Both the position numbers and the translations under genes were made by a program. Under the pieces are notes generated by a model. That model ran no database searches. It was not told the DNA's origin and saw only the letters and a program-made list of their open reading frames with translations. This document shows, piece after piece, positions 22,045 to 33,931 of a stretch of 64,000 nucleotides of DNA. Position 1 is the first letter of the stretch; every line of letters begins with the position of its first letter. Source of the stretch: Hygrophila difformis (lineage: Eukaryota > Streptophyta > Magnoliopsida > Lamiales > Acanthaceae); NCBI GenBank assembly GCA_030278955.1, contig JAOANR010000014.1:760965-824964 (forward strand). The letters are read 5' to 3'.

Positions 22045-22490
22045 CTCCCTCCGTTCCCAAATAGTAGTCTTTTTAGAGATGAAAAAGTGTTACACAATAG
22101 TTGTCATTTTTAGGTAGTTTTAGTTAGTTATGTTATGTTTTTACTATATTGCCCTTTACTTTACATAAATGCTATTTCTTGACATTTATTACGAAATGGT
22201 TTAGTTGAAGGGTAAAAATGAAAATTTATGAGTTAATTACTCCCTCCGTTCTTTTTTAGTTGTCTTTCTAGCAAATATTACACAAACCAAGAAATATAAT
22301 TATTACCACACAATCTTCCATTTCTATCCCTCTAACTTACCAATATATGTAATTGAGTGGAGAGAGAATGAATATCATTGGTGAAATAAAGGGGTAAAAT
22401 TAGAAAACTTTCATAGAAATACCCAAAATGACAACTATTGTGGAACACTTTTTCATCTCTAAAAAGACTACTATTTTGGAACGGAGGGAG
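22045..22490. mobile_element. Stowaway-like MITE A with long (about 50-60 bp) inverted ends
   Basis: TA-flanked (22043-22044, 22491-22492). Left ctccctccgttcccaaatag then tagtctttttagagatgaaa; the right end is its near-perfect inverse (aaaagactactattttgga). The inverted match continues through the gttacacaatagttgtc region. It overlaps element B in an interleaved way (see findings). Confidence 0.75.
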
Positions 22491-22552
22491 TAATGCATAT
22501 CTTGGTTATTGAAATTGAGCTGAAAGAGACAACTAAAATGGAACGGAGGGAG
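22240..22552. mobile_element. Stowaway-like MITE B, interleaved with A
   Basis: Left ctccctccgttcttttttag ttgtc at 22240 and right, inverted, gacaactaaaatggaacgga ggg ending at 22552, each next to TA. Its left end lies inside A but its right end lies outside A. Confidence 0.65.
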
Positions 22553-25165
22553 TATGTGGCGGCCACTGCACTGCACTGCACAACCACCAGTCTTCTTGTA
22601 TTTTTCTTTTCCGATTCTGATTTATGGACATATATAGACTACTATATGGAGTAGTTAAGAACATTAGTAACATAATGTTAGGTAGTGAGTTGGCCTGCTT
22701 ATTGCACCTTTAATAAATATTTTTCCAATTCATATGACCATCAAGGTTCAATTCCAATACTACTATGCGCGTATTCATTGGCTGCGGCCGCCTGCCAATA
22801 AAATCTAACGATATATCGACATGTGTGTGGACGTGGTACTGTGGTAGGCTAGGCACTAGTACTAGGTCGTGTTTGGATCAATTATTTATTGCTGAATGCT
22901 GATTGGAAGATAGAATTGCCACTTTTTACCGGGCATGGATGGGATGGATGGATCCAATGAAAACGGTAATACTACTAGTACTTGAAGATGTAGTAAATAA
23001 ACAAACTTTTGTTTTGTCGGTCATCCATGTCTTTCATACTCATTTTCTGAAACAATTATTATACTACTATTAAAAACTAAAAGAAGGTTTAGATGATGGT
23101 TAGTGGGCAGTGGCAGAGGGCAAAGTCGCAGTTTTTGAAATTTTAATCCGTTTGTCCACTTATACTAGTACTATATTTTCGAAAGAAAAGAAAGGTGGTT
23201 GCCCATAATACATTTATTCGGGCCCAATATCCAAAGCCCAATAATTATTCATTTTATCTCAACTCTCTCAAGTCTAAAAAATAGAAGTACTAGCTAGGGA
23301 CATTTAGGGAATATATTCGATTCACAATTTTATGAATTATAAAAATTTGTTGGATTTAGAGAGTCTATAGACTTACGTACAGTTGATTGATTTTGTGTAG
23401 ACTCCACGTAGAGTTTGGTTAGAGTCTGACTGACTTTTAGAAATCTTAGATTGTTTAGAGATATTTTGTTTAATTATATTTTTTTAGAGAATCCATTAAA
23501 ATCTATAAAGATTTAAAATCCATGAACGGTTGAATACTTCAAAATTTTTAAAAGGATTTTTTAAATCTGTATTGAATACACATAGATTTTTAAAGACTTT
23601 TTAAATTCGGTATTGAATATACCTAGATTTTTAAAAACTTTTTAAAATCTAAATTGAATACACCCAAACTTTAAAAGTCCAAAAAAAATTCTATAGACTC
23701 TGGATTGGAGAATCTCCTTCATAAAATATAAAATCCACTTGAAACGACAGAAATGGGAACATAAATTTGTGATTATGCAAAGTGGCCACTAATGGCACTT
23801 TTTATCAAGTTGACTACATAATTATCCTTATCCTACCAAACTTCACTATTTTCACTTTTCCATAAGTTATTCCAAATACACAATAATAAGTGAAGGAAAA
23901 AAAAAATTTAATAACCACCCTTCTTTAGTGACACGGCGACAATGGTTTTTTATTTTTATTTGTTTTTTGGGTCTGTTTTCCTTTTCTGGATGGCCATTGA
24001 AGGCTGAAGCATGATTGTTTAGGTACCTTTATCATTAAGCTAACATTGAACACTTTGTCCTTTTGCATTTTGGGAGGGGTGGAAAAAATAGATTCAATCA
24101 TTTTTTATTTACTTCATGTCATGTGTTTTTCTTTTTCTTTTCTTTTTTTTTTTTTTGGCCGATCTTTTTGGACGACTGTATTTGCACGCTCACAAGTACT
24201 TTTAAACTTCTTTTCTAAAAAACTTTAATCTAAACCCATATTTATAAATGGCCGTGCACCCACTTTACTAATTTATTGAATAATATTTTTATATGGGAGA
24301 AGGAGAGATAGAGAGTATTGCTTGTTTATTTTTTTTTAGTTTATTAACACCCCCCCCCCCCCCCCCCAAAAAAAAAAAAAAGAAAAAAGAAAAAAAAAGT
24401 GATATTTGTCCAAAAAGAAAAGTGTAAGGTAAATTGTTGAAAATTGAAGGATTTGACTAGAAATGTAAGAAAGTGACTTAGAGCTTCTCCAATGCGCACG
24501 GGAGAATAGCGGGAGATGGGATTAATGGAGAAGCGGTGGATCCAACATCGCCGCAAAAACACACAAACCTATGACCATCTCTTGTGTTATTGTACACTTC
24601 AATGGAGAAGATTGCATAGTACTGTTCATCCCGTAATCACATTTATTTTATTTTATTTTACTTTTGGTTGTTTTTTTATTTTTAAATTTATTGTTTCCAT
24701 GAAATATGTTCTTTTATTTTTTGATATATTTTTTTTGAATTATTTTTTGAGATATCATTACAAACATATATATTTTTAATTTTAATTTAGATATTTTCAA
24801 TTTTTTATACTTTTCTTGTATTTAAATAGTTATTTAACTTTAATTAAGTAGAAGTTCACAAAAAAAAATTAAGTAGATCTTAATTTCGATTATATATTTA
24901 TCATATTTTAATATTAATTTTATTGTGAATGGATAAATATCAATTACCATTTTTAGTTAAATAATTTAAGTATGAAAATTAAATAATATATTAAGATTAA
25001 TTGATAAATAATATATAAACAATAAATTGAACCAAAATAAATATTTTATTGTAGGAAAAATATAAAATTTTGAGTTGGGGAATAATAATAATGAAAAATT
25101 GTGTATTTAATTGAAAATATTAGAATCAATATAAATTGAGTCTTTGGTATGAAGTCACTGTAAAA
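22553..25165. other. Intergenic region with one dispersed repeat
   Basis: No gene was found. It contains a C17-A13 homopolymer pair at about 24350-24380, T-rich runs, and a stretch at 24480-24640 (agagcttctccaatgcgcac onwards) that resembles one end of an unclassified plant MITE. Confidence 0.35.
23304..23735. repeat. Dispersed MITE-like repeat (GTATTCAAT family), copy 1
   Basis: It matches 38108-38466 over most of its length: gatttagagagtctat, then gtagactccacgtagagttt, ctgacttttagaaatctt, gagaatccattaaaatct, three tandem-like attgaatacacctagatttt blocks and aaagtccaaaaaaa. The left end gggaatatattcgattca resembles the inverse of the right end of copy 2. Superfamily not assigned; no coding capacity. 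Confidence 0.65.
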
Positions 25166-25176
25166 TAGAATTAATG

Positions 25177-25345
25177 GGTGTTAGGGACTTACATCAGTAG
25201 TAAGTTCCTTAACTTCCAGCCTATGAGTTGGGAGTTCAAATCCCCACCCAGGCTTTCTATCATTATCCTTTGTTCCCTTTGTAATTTGTGTGGTATGGAC
25301 TCACATCATTCCTTTCCACACCCTGAATAGCTACTAAAAAAAAAC
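25177..25345 (+). mobile_element. tRNA-derived SINE, family 2
   Basis: Flanked by the 11-bp duplication tagaattaatg (25166-25176, 25346-25356) and ending in an A9 tail. It has a tRNA-like 5' part with gggagttcaaatccccac (B box and T-arm) and a second half ending cacaccctgaatagctac. Different in sequence from family 1. Confidence 0.75.
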
Positions 25346-25505
25346 TAGAATTAATGATGATGGATCCATTTCAGCCGATCTGGTTCCTATACTGGAAGTG
25401 GCTTTCCCAGTATATACTGGATTAATACTTAGCCATTGGATCTTATTTTAATCAATGGTTGAGATTCATAGCAAAAGGTAAATATGTAATTATACTCATT
25501 TGCTA

Positions 25506-25762
25506 CCTCCGTCTCATTGTTTTTGTCACGGACCCACCTGGCACGTATGCAAATACTCATTTTTAATGGTTAATAACTTAAATTGTGTATAATAAAAAAT
25601 TATAAAAATTTAATTGTCTAAAACTACAAGATTAGACGAATCTAACAAGATCTCAATTGACTATGTTTTTTCTTACATAACTATGATAAAAATTTGAATC
25701 AAACTTAAACAGTGAATAGTGTCAAAAAATCAAACGTAACAATTATACCGAGACGGAGGAAG
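25506..25762. mobile_element. Stowaway-like MITE (family AACTC)
   Basis: TA-flanked with ends cctccgtctcattgtttttg and the inverted accgagacggaggaagta. The interior carries ctacaagattagacgaatct and aacaagatctcaattgac. Confidence 0.8.
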
Positions 25763-26089
25763 TATATTAAATAATTGCCATTGGACGGTGCTTTTTCCTT
25801 TTATTCCTGAATATGTAATTGTTTATTTTCACGTCTGAAGCCTGAATACGTAGAGTTTTGAATTTGGAGGAGGGAGAAAATAATGAAGATAATCCAATAA
25901 TGAATAAAGTTGAAGATGAAAACATACATGGTTAGGCTTTAACCTTTAATTTCAGATCTGTAATTTGTTGATTTTAAGATGAAAATATCATGTTTAGAAC
26001 ACAACACATGTTGTGGCTAAGATCCAACCATTATGTTGAATTGAATTTGCAATTTGTGATATAACATTCTGCATGAACTGTGATCAAAT

Positions 26090-26655
26090 GTTGTTTAAAA
26101 CTTTTAAACATTCGGTCTCAATCCCAAACTTTTAAATATTCTGTTTCAAACTTTCAAACATTCTGTTTCAAACTTTTGAACATTCTGTTTCAAACTCTTA
26201 AACATTTTGTCTCAATCTCAAACTTTTAAACATTCTGTTTCAAACTTCAAACATTCTGTTTCAAACTTTCAAACACTCTGTTTCAAACTCTTAAGCATTA
26301 TGTCTCAATCTCAAACTTTTAAACATTATGTTTTAAACTTTTAAACATTCCGTTTCAAACTTTTGAATATTATGTTTCAAAGTTTTAAACATTCTGTTTC
26401 AAACTTTTGAACATTATGTTTCAAACTCTTAAACACATTCTGTTTCAAACTTCAAACACTCTGTTTCAAACTCTTAAGCATTCTGTCTCAATCTCAAACT
26501 TTTAAATATTAGTATGTTTTAAACTTTTAAACATTCTGTTTCAAACTTTTGAATACTCTGTTTCAAAGTTTTAAACATTCTGTTTCAAACTTTTAAACAT
26601 TATGTTTCAAACTCTTAAACATTCTGTTTCAAATTTTTAAACATCTGTTTCAAAC
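26090..26655. repeat. Minisatellite, about 22-bp unit, roughly 25 copies
   Basis: The unit is caaacttttaaacattctgttt with variants (gtctcaatctcaaac, ttgaacattatgttt). Copies are contiguous for about 570 bp. A longer pattern, in which a gtctcaatct insert recurs every several units (near 26115, 26209, 26303 and 26485), suggests higher-order duplication. It lies about 1.6 kb upstream of the F-box gene. Confidence 0.85.
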
Positions 26656-27448
26656 TTGTGAACCGACTCTGTGAAGGTGAGTTATGGCGGAAGGTAAGTT
26701 ATAATTTGAAGGGTTGGTCTTCTCCTCCAATTGTCTTTCGTGTCCAGTAATAATTATCCGATGTCATCATTACCAATAAAAAACTGAAAATATATGCAAA
26801 CTGTGAATAAAAATTAAAATATATTCAATTACTTATTTATTCTCATATGATCTATACCATATAATTTAGATAACTTTTAATCTGAGGGCTGAAAATGGTT
26901 CCAGCATTTGTTTTCCCGGCACAGGAACCACATTGCATTTGAGCAATCTTCAGCCATCCAGCTGTAGACACCTCAAAATGAAGTCACACATGTACTCCCT
27001 GTTTGGCTGTTGGCGTGCATAACACGTGCAGTGATGGCGCGTGGAGGAGCTTTGAATAAAAACAGTGGACACAGACACTAGTGTTCTGGGGGCCGCCCGG
27101 GACGAACATTTGGACAAATGACAATTGGAATTTGGACATGGGAAGATGGGATATTGGGAATTTGGACATGGGACTCGCTGCAATTTGCAATTGCATCTCT
27201 CGTCTCTCATCTCATCTCTTCCTCAAAATCATTAACTGCGTTAGATTAGATATACTCCTCAAAGGCCATATGGCCACATAGATTTCTATCCATCTAAATC
27301 TAAACTTTCTATATAAAAATCTAATCTTTACTAAATCTGTAATAAACGGCACCGCTGCGCGCTGCTGATCTATTCGCATTCGATTGCCGGAAATCTGTTG
27401 CTGCTTTCACTCAACCTTCAACCTTGACCCTTCATCTCCATTTGATTT
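26656..27448. promoter_or_regulatory. Upstream region of the F-box/kelch gene
   Basis: A gene-free stretch leading into the plus-strand gene. A 19-bp word tggaatttggacatgggaa and a near copy gggaatttggacatggga occur at 27125-27175. The untranslated first exon appears to end at 27448 (cctccatttgattt before GTAAGT). I could not fix a TATA box. Confidence 0.35.
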
Positions 27449-27714
27449 GTAAGTTCCTTTCTTTTTTATTTCTTCTTTCTTGCGGTGGAACAAGGCTTCC
27501 CTTTTCTGCTCTTTATTTATCTGGATTGGGTTTTTCGTTTCTGAATTATATACTCATAAATTCTGGGTAGTTGGTATGCGGCGTTTCTTGTAATTCTTTG
27601 TTTATTTTTGTGATTTGGTTAATGGGGGAATTTCCAGATTCTCAAGGATTTTGGATTAACAGCTGCGGTGTTTGATGACCTCTCTTGTTTTTTCATTTTT
27701 CTTTTTCTTGTGTG

Positions 27715-27767
<53 letters not shown>

Positions 27768-27770
27768 CAG
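27449..27770 (+). other. Putative 5' UTR intron of the F-box/kelch gene
   Basis: Donor ttt|GTAAGTTCC at 27449 and acceptor after a T-rich tract ending TTTTCAG at 27770. The 3' part is a (TG)n then T38 run (27712-27767), an extreme polypyrimidine tract. This is inferred from splice signals only. Confidence 0.5.
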
Positions 27771-27956
27771 TGGGAAGGAACACTTTTATAACTTTTGGAT
27801 GGTTAAAGTTTTTGCTTTTCCAGACTTGAAGTGGAGATAAAAAGTGATGACTGAAGTTCCAATGAAGAAAAGGACTTAAGTCTGTTCTTTGTGAGCATGA
27901 GCCGAATTATACAAGCCCTCAAACACTAACTAGGGAAAATAAACACACACATATAC

Positions 27957-27987
<31 letters not shown>

Positions 27988-28225
27988 CAAAAAACCGATT
28001 TTGAATCACAGTTGGAGCCTGAAGGGCTTTGATCTGACGGTCTTAGAATCAGTGATTCCCCGATTCGGAATTGTTTCATGCTTGATTATGCTAAAAGAAT
28101 CGTGTTAAGTGGTGAATGTAGTTGTGTTTGGTAAGCATTGGAGGAGTATTTCTGAATTGTGGTAGAGGGTCTCATCCACTGCATTAGGTTTGGTTTCTGT
28201 TTCTATATAGTTAAAATATAGAAAG

Positions 28226-29449
28226 ATGCAGAGAGTGCGCGTTTCTTCCCAACAATCCCCCGTGGTTAAGCTCGGGGATTCCCAGATAGCCTTATCCCCA
28301 AAATTCAAGGTACCCGCAATGTGTTCTTCCCCGGTTGATCACCAACTATCGGTTAGGGGAGAACCTTTGATTCCAAGACTTCCTGATGATGTAGCTCTGC
28401 TGTGCCTCCTCCGTGTTCGAGTTGATGAACATGCTACCTGCAAGGCTGTATGCAGACGTTGGTATTCGTTGTTTGGTAGCAAAGAGGATTTTTTCACTCT
28501 GAGAAAGGAGCTTGGGTTTCACAATCCCTGGCTCTATGTATTTGTCTATCACAGATGTACCAGGAAATTCGAGTGGAAAGTGTTGGACCTCACACATTTC
28601 TCTTGGCACACCATCCCGGCTATGCCTTGTAAGGATGATAAGGTCTGCCCTCAGGGTTTCAGATGTGTCTCCATCCCTCATGAGGGTTCTCTTTTTGTCT
28701 GTGGGGGTGTGGTTTCTGAGGTGGACTGTCCACTCAATCTAGTTTTGAAATATGAGGCTTGTAGAAACCAGTGGACCATCATGAAAAAGATGATCACGGC
28801 AAGGTCTTTCTTTGCAAGTGGCATTATCAATGGGATGATATATGTTGCTGGAGGAAACAACACAGATCTATTCGAGCTCAACTCAGCCGAAGTATTGGAT
28901 CCCAAGAAAGGGACATGGACACCAGTCGCCAACATGGGAGCAAACATGGCCTCATACGATGCGGCAGTCCTTAATGGGAAGCTTCTCGTGACGGAGGGCT
29001 GGTTTTGGCCATTTTACGTTGTCCCAAGGGGGCAAATCTACAATCCATCGACCGACAAATGGGAGGATATGGCGGCTGGGCTGCGGGAAGGCTGGACTGG
29101 GTCGAGTGTTGTAATACATGGACAGTTGTTTGTGGTTCCGGAGCATGAAAGGGCAAAAGTAAAGGTGTACGACATGGAGAATGATTGTTGGGATGTTATA
29201 GAGGGGCCAGCATTGCCGGAGCAGATATGCAAACCTTTTTGCGTTGTGTCGTTGGAATGCAAGATCTATGTTGTGGGTCGGAACCTTCATTTTGCGATTG
29301 GGCATGTGAATGAGGTTTATACCCATGATGGCGATGGCCATGGCCATGGTGAGGGGAAATGCAGATTTTGTGTTAAATGGCAAGTGGTGGAGGCACCTGC
29401 GTCCCTCATTGATTTTGCGCCGTCAAGTGCACAGCTTCTATTTGCTTGA
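28226..29449 (+). CDS. F-box/kelch-repeat protein, At1g30090 type
   Basis: An intact single-exon frame of 407 codons. The start MQRVRVSSQQS, then KLGDSQIALSPKF and GEPLIPRLPDDVALLCLLRV, is the conserved beginning of the At1g30090 family. Residues about 48-95 are the F-box (LIPRLPDDVAL, KAVCRRWYSLF), which binds SKP1 in an SCF ubiquitin ligase. Kelch blades follow: GSLFVCGG (about 155), GMIYVAGG (about 210), NGKLLVTEGW (about 255) and KIYVVGRN (about 350), and the protein ends SSAQLLFA as in the family. Length is normal and no lesion is visible. A His/Gly-rich insert (DGDGHGHGEGK) near residue 375 is unusual. The substrate of this family is not something I can state. Long antisense open frames here are shadows. 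Confidence 0.93.
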   Translation: MQRVRVSSQQSPVVKLGDSQIALSPKFKVPAMCSSPVDHQLSVRGEPLIPRLPDDVALLCLLRVRVDEHATCKAVCRRWYSLFGSKEDFFTLRKELGFHNPWLYVFVYHRCTRKFEWKVLDLTHFSWHTIPAMPCKDDKVCPQGFRCVSIPHEGSLFVCGGVVSEVDCPLNLVLKYEACRNQWTIMKKMITARSFFASGIINGMIYVAGGNNTDLFELNSAEVLDPKKGTWTPVANMGANMASYDAAVLNGKLLVTEGWFWPFYVVPRGQIYNPSTDKWEDMAAGLREGWTGSSVVIHGQLFVVPEHERAKVKVYDMENDCWDVIEGPALPEQICKPFCVVSLECKIYVVGRNLHFAIGHVNEVYTHDGDGHGHGEGKCRFCVKWQVVEAPASLIDFAPSSAQLLFA

Positions 29450-29485
29450 GAAATACTACTACTACTACTACTACTAAAATGGACA
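29450..29485 (+). repeat. (TAC)n microsatellite in the F-box 3' UTR
   Basis: Eight to nine tac/act repeats start just after the stop codon. A TAATAATAATAA tract follows at 29635-29648. Confidence 0.8.
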
Positions 29486-29969
29486 AGTAGAAGAAGCTAG
29501 CTAGTGTTTTACTACTAGAAAAATGTGTTGGAGATTTTGTTGTTGGCTGGGCATTTGATTATACTACTATTATTAGAAGACTAGTTGTATGAAATGGACA
29601 AGTTTTTATCCTATTCATGATGCCTTTGGTATTATAATAATAATAATAAATATGTAAATACTGGAGTATGAAAATGTACTAATACTACTATGTAAAGGCT
29701 CTGGAATTCAAGTGTTTGTTTTGCAATTTCCTGTCTTGTTGTTGCTCGTGTCGTGTTGACTGTGGAGTGAGATGCAGATGGCTGCGTTATTTCACATTTG
29801 GACGAAATTATATTTTTCAAAACGAACCAACATGCTCAAAACTGGTACAGGCCGATACGGGAATATCCATCCATCCATCAATGAGACAACAGCAAGAGAA
29901 GAGGACAGTTCGTCAGTCCGTGTGGCGGCGTGGCGTGGACAAAATACTAGATCAAAATATGATGACTTT

Positions 29970-30089
29970 ATGTATACAATTACATATGAAGATATAGAAA
30001 ATAAAGGGCAGAACTAAAAACAGTAACAATTGAAGATCAAAAATTTTTTAATTTTCATATGTATACAATTACATATGAAGATATAGACA
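29970..30089. repeat. Direct repeat of about 29 bp at the CUL4 pseudogene break
   Basis: The word tgtatacaattacatatgaa gatataga occurs at 29971-29998 and 30060-30087. The second copy begins exactly where cullin homology stops (about 30090), so it may mark the rearrangement that cut the cullin gene. Confidence 0.8.
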
Positions 30090-31841
30090 ATAGAGGTGCA
30101 GTAAATTGGTCATTGAAGGTGAAAGAGTCGTCATCCTCCACATCTCTGCCCTTAGGATTCTATCAAATTGATCATTAATAATTGAGAATTTCTGTGACAG
30201 CAGCATAGTTGGTAGTTGAAGTTTAATCAGCTGTGAACACTCACTTTCTGAAGAACACGAAATTTTCCACACGCAAGGGACTGCAAAGTCCTCCTCAGCT
30301 CTTTATCCTCAATACCAGTTGAATCTTTGATATCTTGAAAAGAAAGTTTTTGAGCATCATTGAACAGCATCAAGACAACAGTCTGGGAATACAACACATA
30401 GAATGATGTATTGTAAGCTGGACAGTAGACCATCGAGGAAGCACTATCGATTAGAGAAGATGAAAGAGAAGAAACAAATGTGACCAAATTTCATAGACAA
30501 GACGAACCTGGAATAGAGAAACAGACAACTCCTTTTCACTTTTAGGAAATTCTGCTTTCCGCACACAGTGACTTAATGAATTCTGCCACATTAATCGCCT
30601 TCCGTTATACTTGCTTGGGTAAAACTCCTTGAAGATATCCTGAGGGCAAATTTGAATTACATCAAAAAATGATTATACTAAATGTAGTCCCTTCATTTAA
30701 CTAAATCAAAATAGTTACTGCCAAACCTGATACACATTGAGTTCATGGGGCAGCCTGACATCCGTTGGAGGGTAGGTTGGTCAATACCTACAGCATTTCA
30801 ACCATAGATATGGGTTCATCCTCATACCATGTGAAATTATATTAAACAAGAGAGATAAATATAGGTTAGACTATAGAAGCTTACCCAGTTGCCAAGACAT
30901 GAACACTCATCTCGATTCCAGATGGGAGTTTTGTTCGAGCTTGGGATGACTGCTTGAATGATTCATTAATCTCCTCTGACAATTCAATATCCTGAAACAA
31001 GAATCTTCAGTAAGATGGACATTTAGTGATGTAACGGTGGATAACATCCCCAAGATGAGCTTTCCCATTCTAAATTCTACAGCACAAGCACAAGGTCAAG
31101 TTGTGTTCTTCAAACAAATATAAATAAGACATCTTTTTTTGTAAAATCGAACGTGTCAATAATAGAAGATACTGTTTCTAGAAACCATAAGCATTATTCC
31201 GAAAAAATGCTACGAATGAACTTCAAGGGTAAATAGAATATTAGGAAGATTTATATGGGTACAATAAACAGTTTGATGGATATTCATGTGTATTTACTTT
31301 CACATATGTATACATGATGTCTTCCGGAAAAGAGCTAGTGAAGATCCAAATGGTGACAATTATTAAATCTAATCCTGATTTTAATGCACTGACTGCTGCA
31401 AGTCTGTGTACATGCATCTAAAACTAGTTCCAAAGTCTATTTATTCTTTATTGTTGCAACATCTGAATCAGAATTTAATCTGTTCCAACTAAGAATTAGA
31501 ACTGATAGATCCTATTCTGCCACAGTGAAGAGATAGACTTTATTATGGCATTACACAATGTTATGCATTGTTTCTTTCCAATGATGTTTATACTTTATCC
31601 ATTAGAAGTTGAAAGTTCAAAGTATTTCATGAGTTTCCATAACAAACCACAATCCAACATGAGCTAAAATCGTACAGAACCTTTTTCCACCATATGATCG
31701 CATAGAAAAGACTTGGATCAGCCGATCAGGAGCCCTAACACAACCTGATTGTATAGTTACCAGAAAGAATTCCTAGCATCTCACTTTACTCTATCAGCTC
31801 AGTTAGTTCACACGAATGAAGCAGAATTGGTAGTAATGGAA

Positions 31842-32250
31842 CCTGTTGAGTGTCCCACATTAGATATTAAGTGGGAATCCCCTTCTTTATCGGATAAAAG
31901 CTACTCCACACATTCCCAATTGGTTTTGGGTTGGAACCTCCTCTACATAGTATAACATAGGGAAAAGGAAAAAAAAGGGGGAAAAAACCGAAACTGGGTA
32001 CAAGAACCCAACTAAAATACTCGGGTCATGGGTGGGGCCTTCGCATTGGAACGAATTCTCTAATCGAATACCCAACTACCCAACTTTTTTCGTTAAAAAA
32101 ATAAATAAATACCAATCTACACTAGCTGTAGTTTATTCTTCCATAATTGCACTAATTCTTTGAGTGTGAATCCCCTTGTTTATATGGATAGGAGCTGCCC
32201 TACCCATTGCTAATTTATTTTGGGGTGGAACCTCCTATCTATGGTTTACT
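31842..32250 (+). repeat. Degenerate LTR-like repeat pair in a CUL4 pseudogene intron
   Basis: Text starting ctgttgagtgtcccacatta with aagtgggaatccccttcttt and ggttgga acctcctctac (31843-31950) is echoed at about 32155-32245 (ttgagtgtgaatccccttgt, ggggtggaacctcctatct). TGTTGAGTGTCCCACATT starts are common in plant LTRs, so this may be a decayed small LTR element. Borders are uncertain. Confidence 0.45.
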
Positions 32251-32968
32251 AGAACCAATTTTTGATGAAATTACAATGAAATAGGAAATAATGAATACAT
32301 GAAATAGAATACTAAATATTGTATAAATTTGCAATAATAATTCAAATTGGAAAATTTCCCATTATTTAAAAGGAATGTATAAGTTAACAAAAAAACCACT
32401 TCCTGTCAGCAGCTGCCGTTGAAACTAAAGTGCTAGTTCTCTTGTAGTAGAATTTAAGAAATGGATCAACCATTAGGTTAAGATACAACAGAAACACATA
32501 TCCTGGGAAAACTGAGTGTCCACAAATTAATCTTACCACATAGAATTACACATGCAGAGTACATCTAACTTGAAATGAGAAACATGTAATACACACATTG
32601 AACATTCCTTCGAGTTTGTTAGTGAACTGACTGCCACACTCTGTCTTCAACTGCAATAAAATATTTCATTTGTTTATCTTGATATGTTCACAGACAATTG
32701 GAGTGAGGGCAACTAAAATGATAAATAACATCAAAAGAAAAAGAAAAAGAAAAAAAATAAATAAATAAAATAAACAAAATGAGCATTCACCTTTGTAATC
32801 ATTGACTTCTCTGCATCTATAGATGCACTTTTACCTAGTAAGAGTCTTTTAGCAAGATCTTTCTTATAAAATGCTTCAAATACATCCTTCCCCTACACAA
32901 AGTGGATAAAGAATTTTTTTTTACCCAAATCTCAGAATGGTGATTTCACAAATCACAATAACAATATA

Positions 32969-33228
32969 CTTCCTCTGCTTTTAAAAAATTGGAACGGACC
33001 CACAATGCATGCAGTCCAATGCACATTTTAAATCATTAATAACTCAAGTTCGGTACAAGTAAAAATTCTAAAAGTTCGATATTTAAAAACTACTTGACGA
33101 GACGAATCTAACAAGATCCCACTTAACTATATTTGAACTTGTATAACTATGATAAAACTTTAAATCAAAGTGCGTGGGTGAAGAGTACCAAATTTCCAAA
33201 CGTTACAACTTATCAAAAACGGAGGGAG
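32969..33228. mobile_element. Stowaway-like MITE (family AACTC) in a CUL4 pseudogene intron
   Basis: TA-flanked. Left cttcctctgcttttaaaaaa; right inverted aaaacggagggag. The interior has acgcatgcagtccaatgc-like text, ttaataactcaagttcggta and gacgagacgaatctaacaag. Confidence 0.8.
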
Positions 33229-33675
33229 TATGAAATATTGAAGCAAACTAGCGCACATTTACCTGTATAAATCTAAATAAGACCAGAACTTTCTCAAGTG
33301 TACCCTCCAATTCCTCCTCCGAGGTACCCTTATTTCCAGCACGAAGTTTCTCATCAACAAACTTGGCAATTAGCTCAGCAGGTCGGTTCTGAAAAAGAAT
33401 ACAATGACTACTGCAGTAAAGATATCTCTCCATTGCCCCAGTACTAAGTAATCTAGATGCTCTGGAGCAATTAGGAGATTTTCCAGATCTGGCGGCAGCA
33501 TCTGGATACAATTAATATCCCAGAATTTTACCAAATTGAGAAGTTGATGCTTTAGTAAATGACAAGTTCCTATCTGATTTAGAAGCAAAGAAAAGAAAAT
33601 GTATCTATGATTGAATCTGTGATTGATGAATTGACAATTGTTTTCCTAAGTTTTCCTACTGAATGTTAATTACTA

Positions 33676-33931
33676 CCTCCGTTCTGTAATGTTTTTGACG
33701 TTTGATAATGTGTTATTATTCACACACAGACTTTCATTTAAAGTTTTATCATATTTATACAAGTTAAAATATAGCAAGTGAGATCTTGTTAGATTCGTCT
33801 CGTTGTATAGTTTTCAAATATCAAAGTTTTAGAATTTTTACTTGTACCGAACTTGAGTTATTAATGGTTTAAAATGTACATTGGACTGCGTGAAAAGTGG
33901 GTCCGTAAAAAACATATGAAAACAGAGGAAG
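33676..33931. mobile_element. Stowaway-like MITE (family AACTC), opposite orientation
   Basis: Starts cctccgttctgtaatgtttt and ends aaaacagaggaag before TA. The interior is the reverse complement of the 32969 element (gtgagatcttgttagattcg, taccgaacttgagttattaa). Less than 450 bp separates it from that copy. Confidence 0.8.

Noticed and set aside
26090..26655. Centromeric satellite
   Set aside because: A single array of about 570 bp with a 22-bp unit is far too short and too irregular for a centromeric satellite.
28346..29383. Several minus-strand frames of 60-143 codons
   Set aside because: Shadows of the intact F-box/kelch coding sequence on the plus strand.
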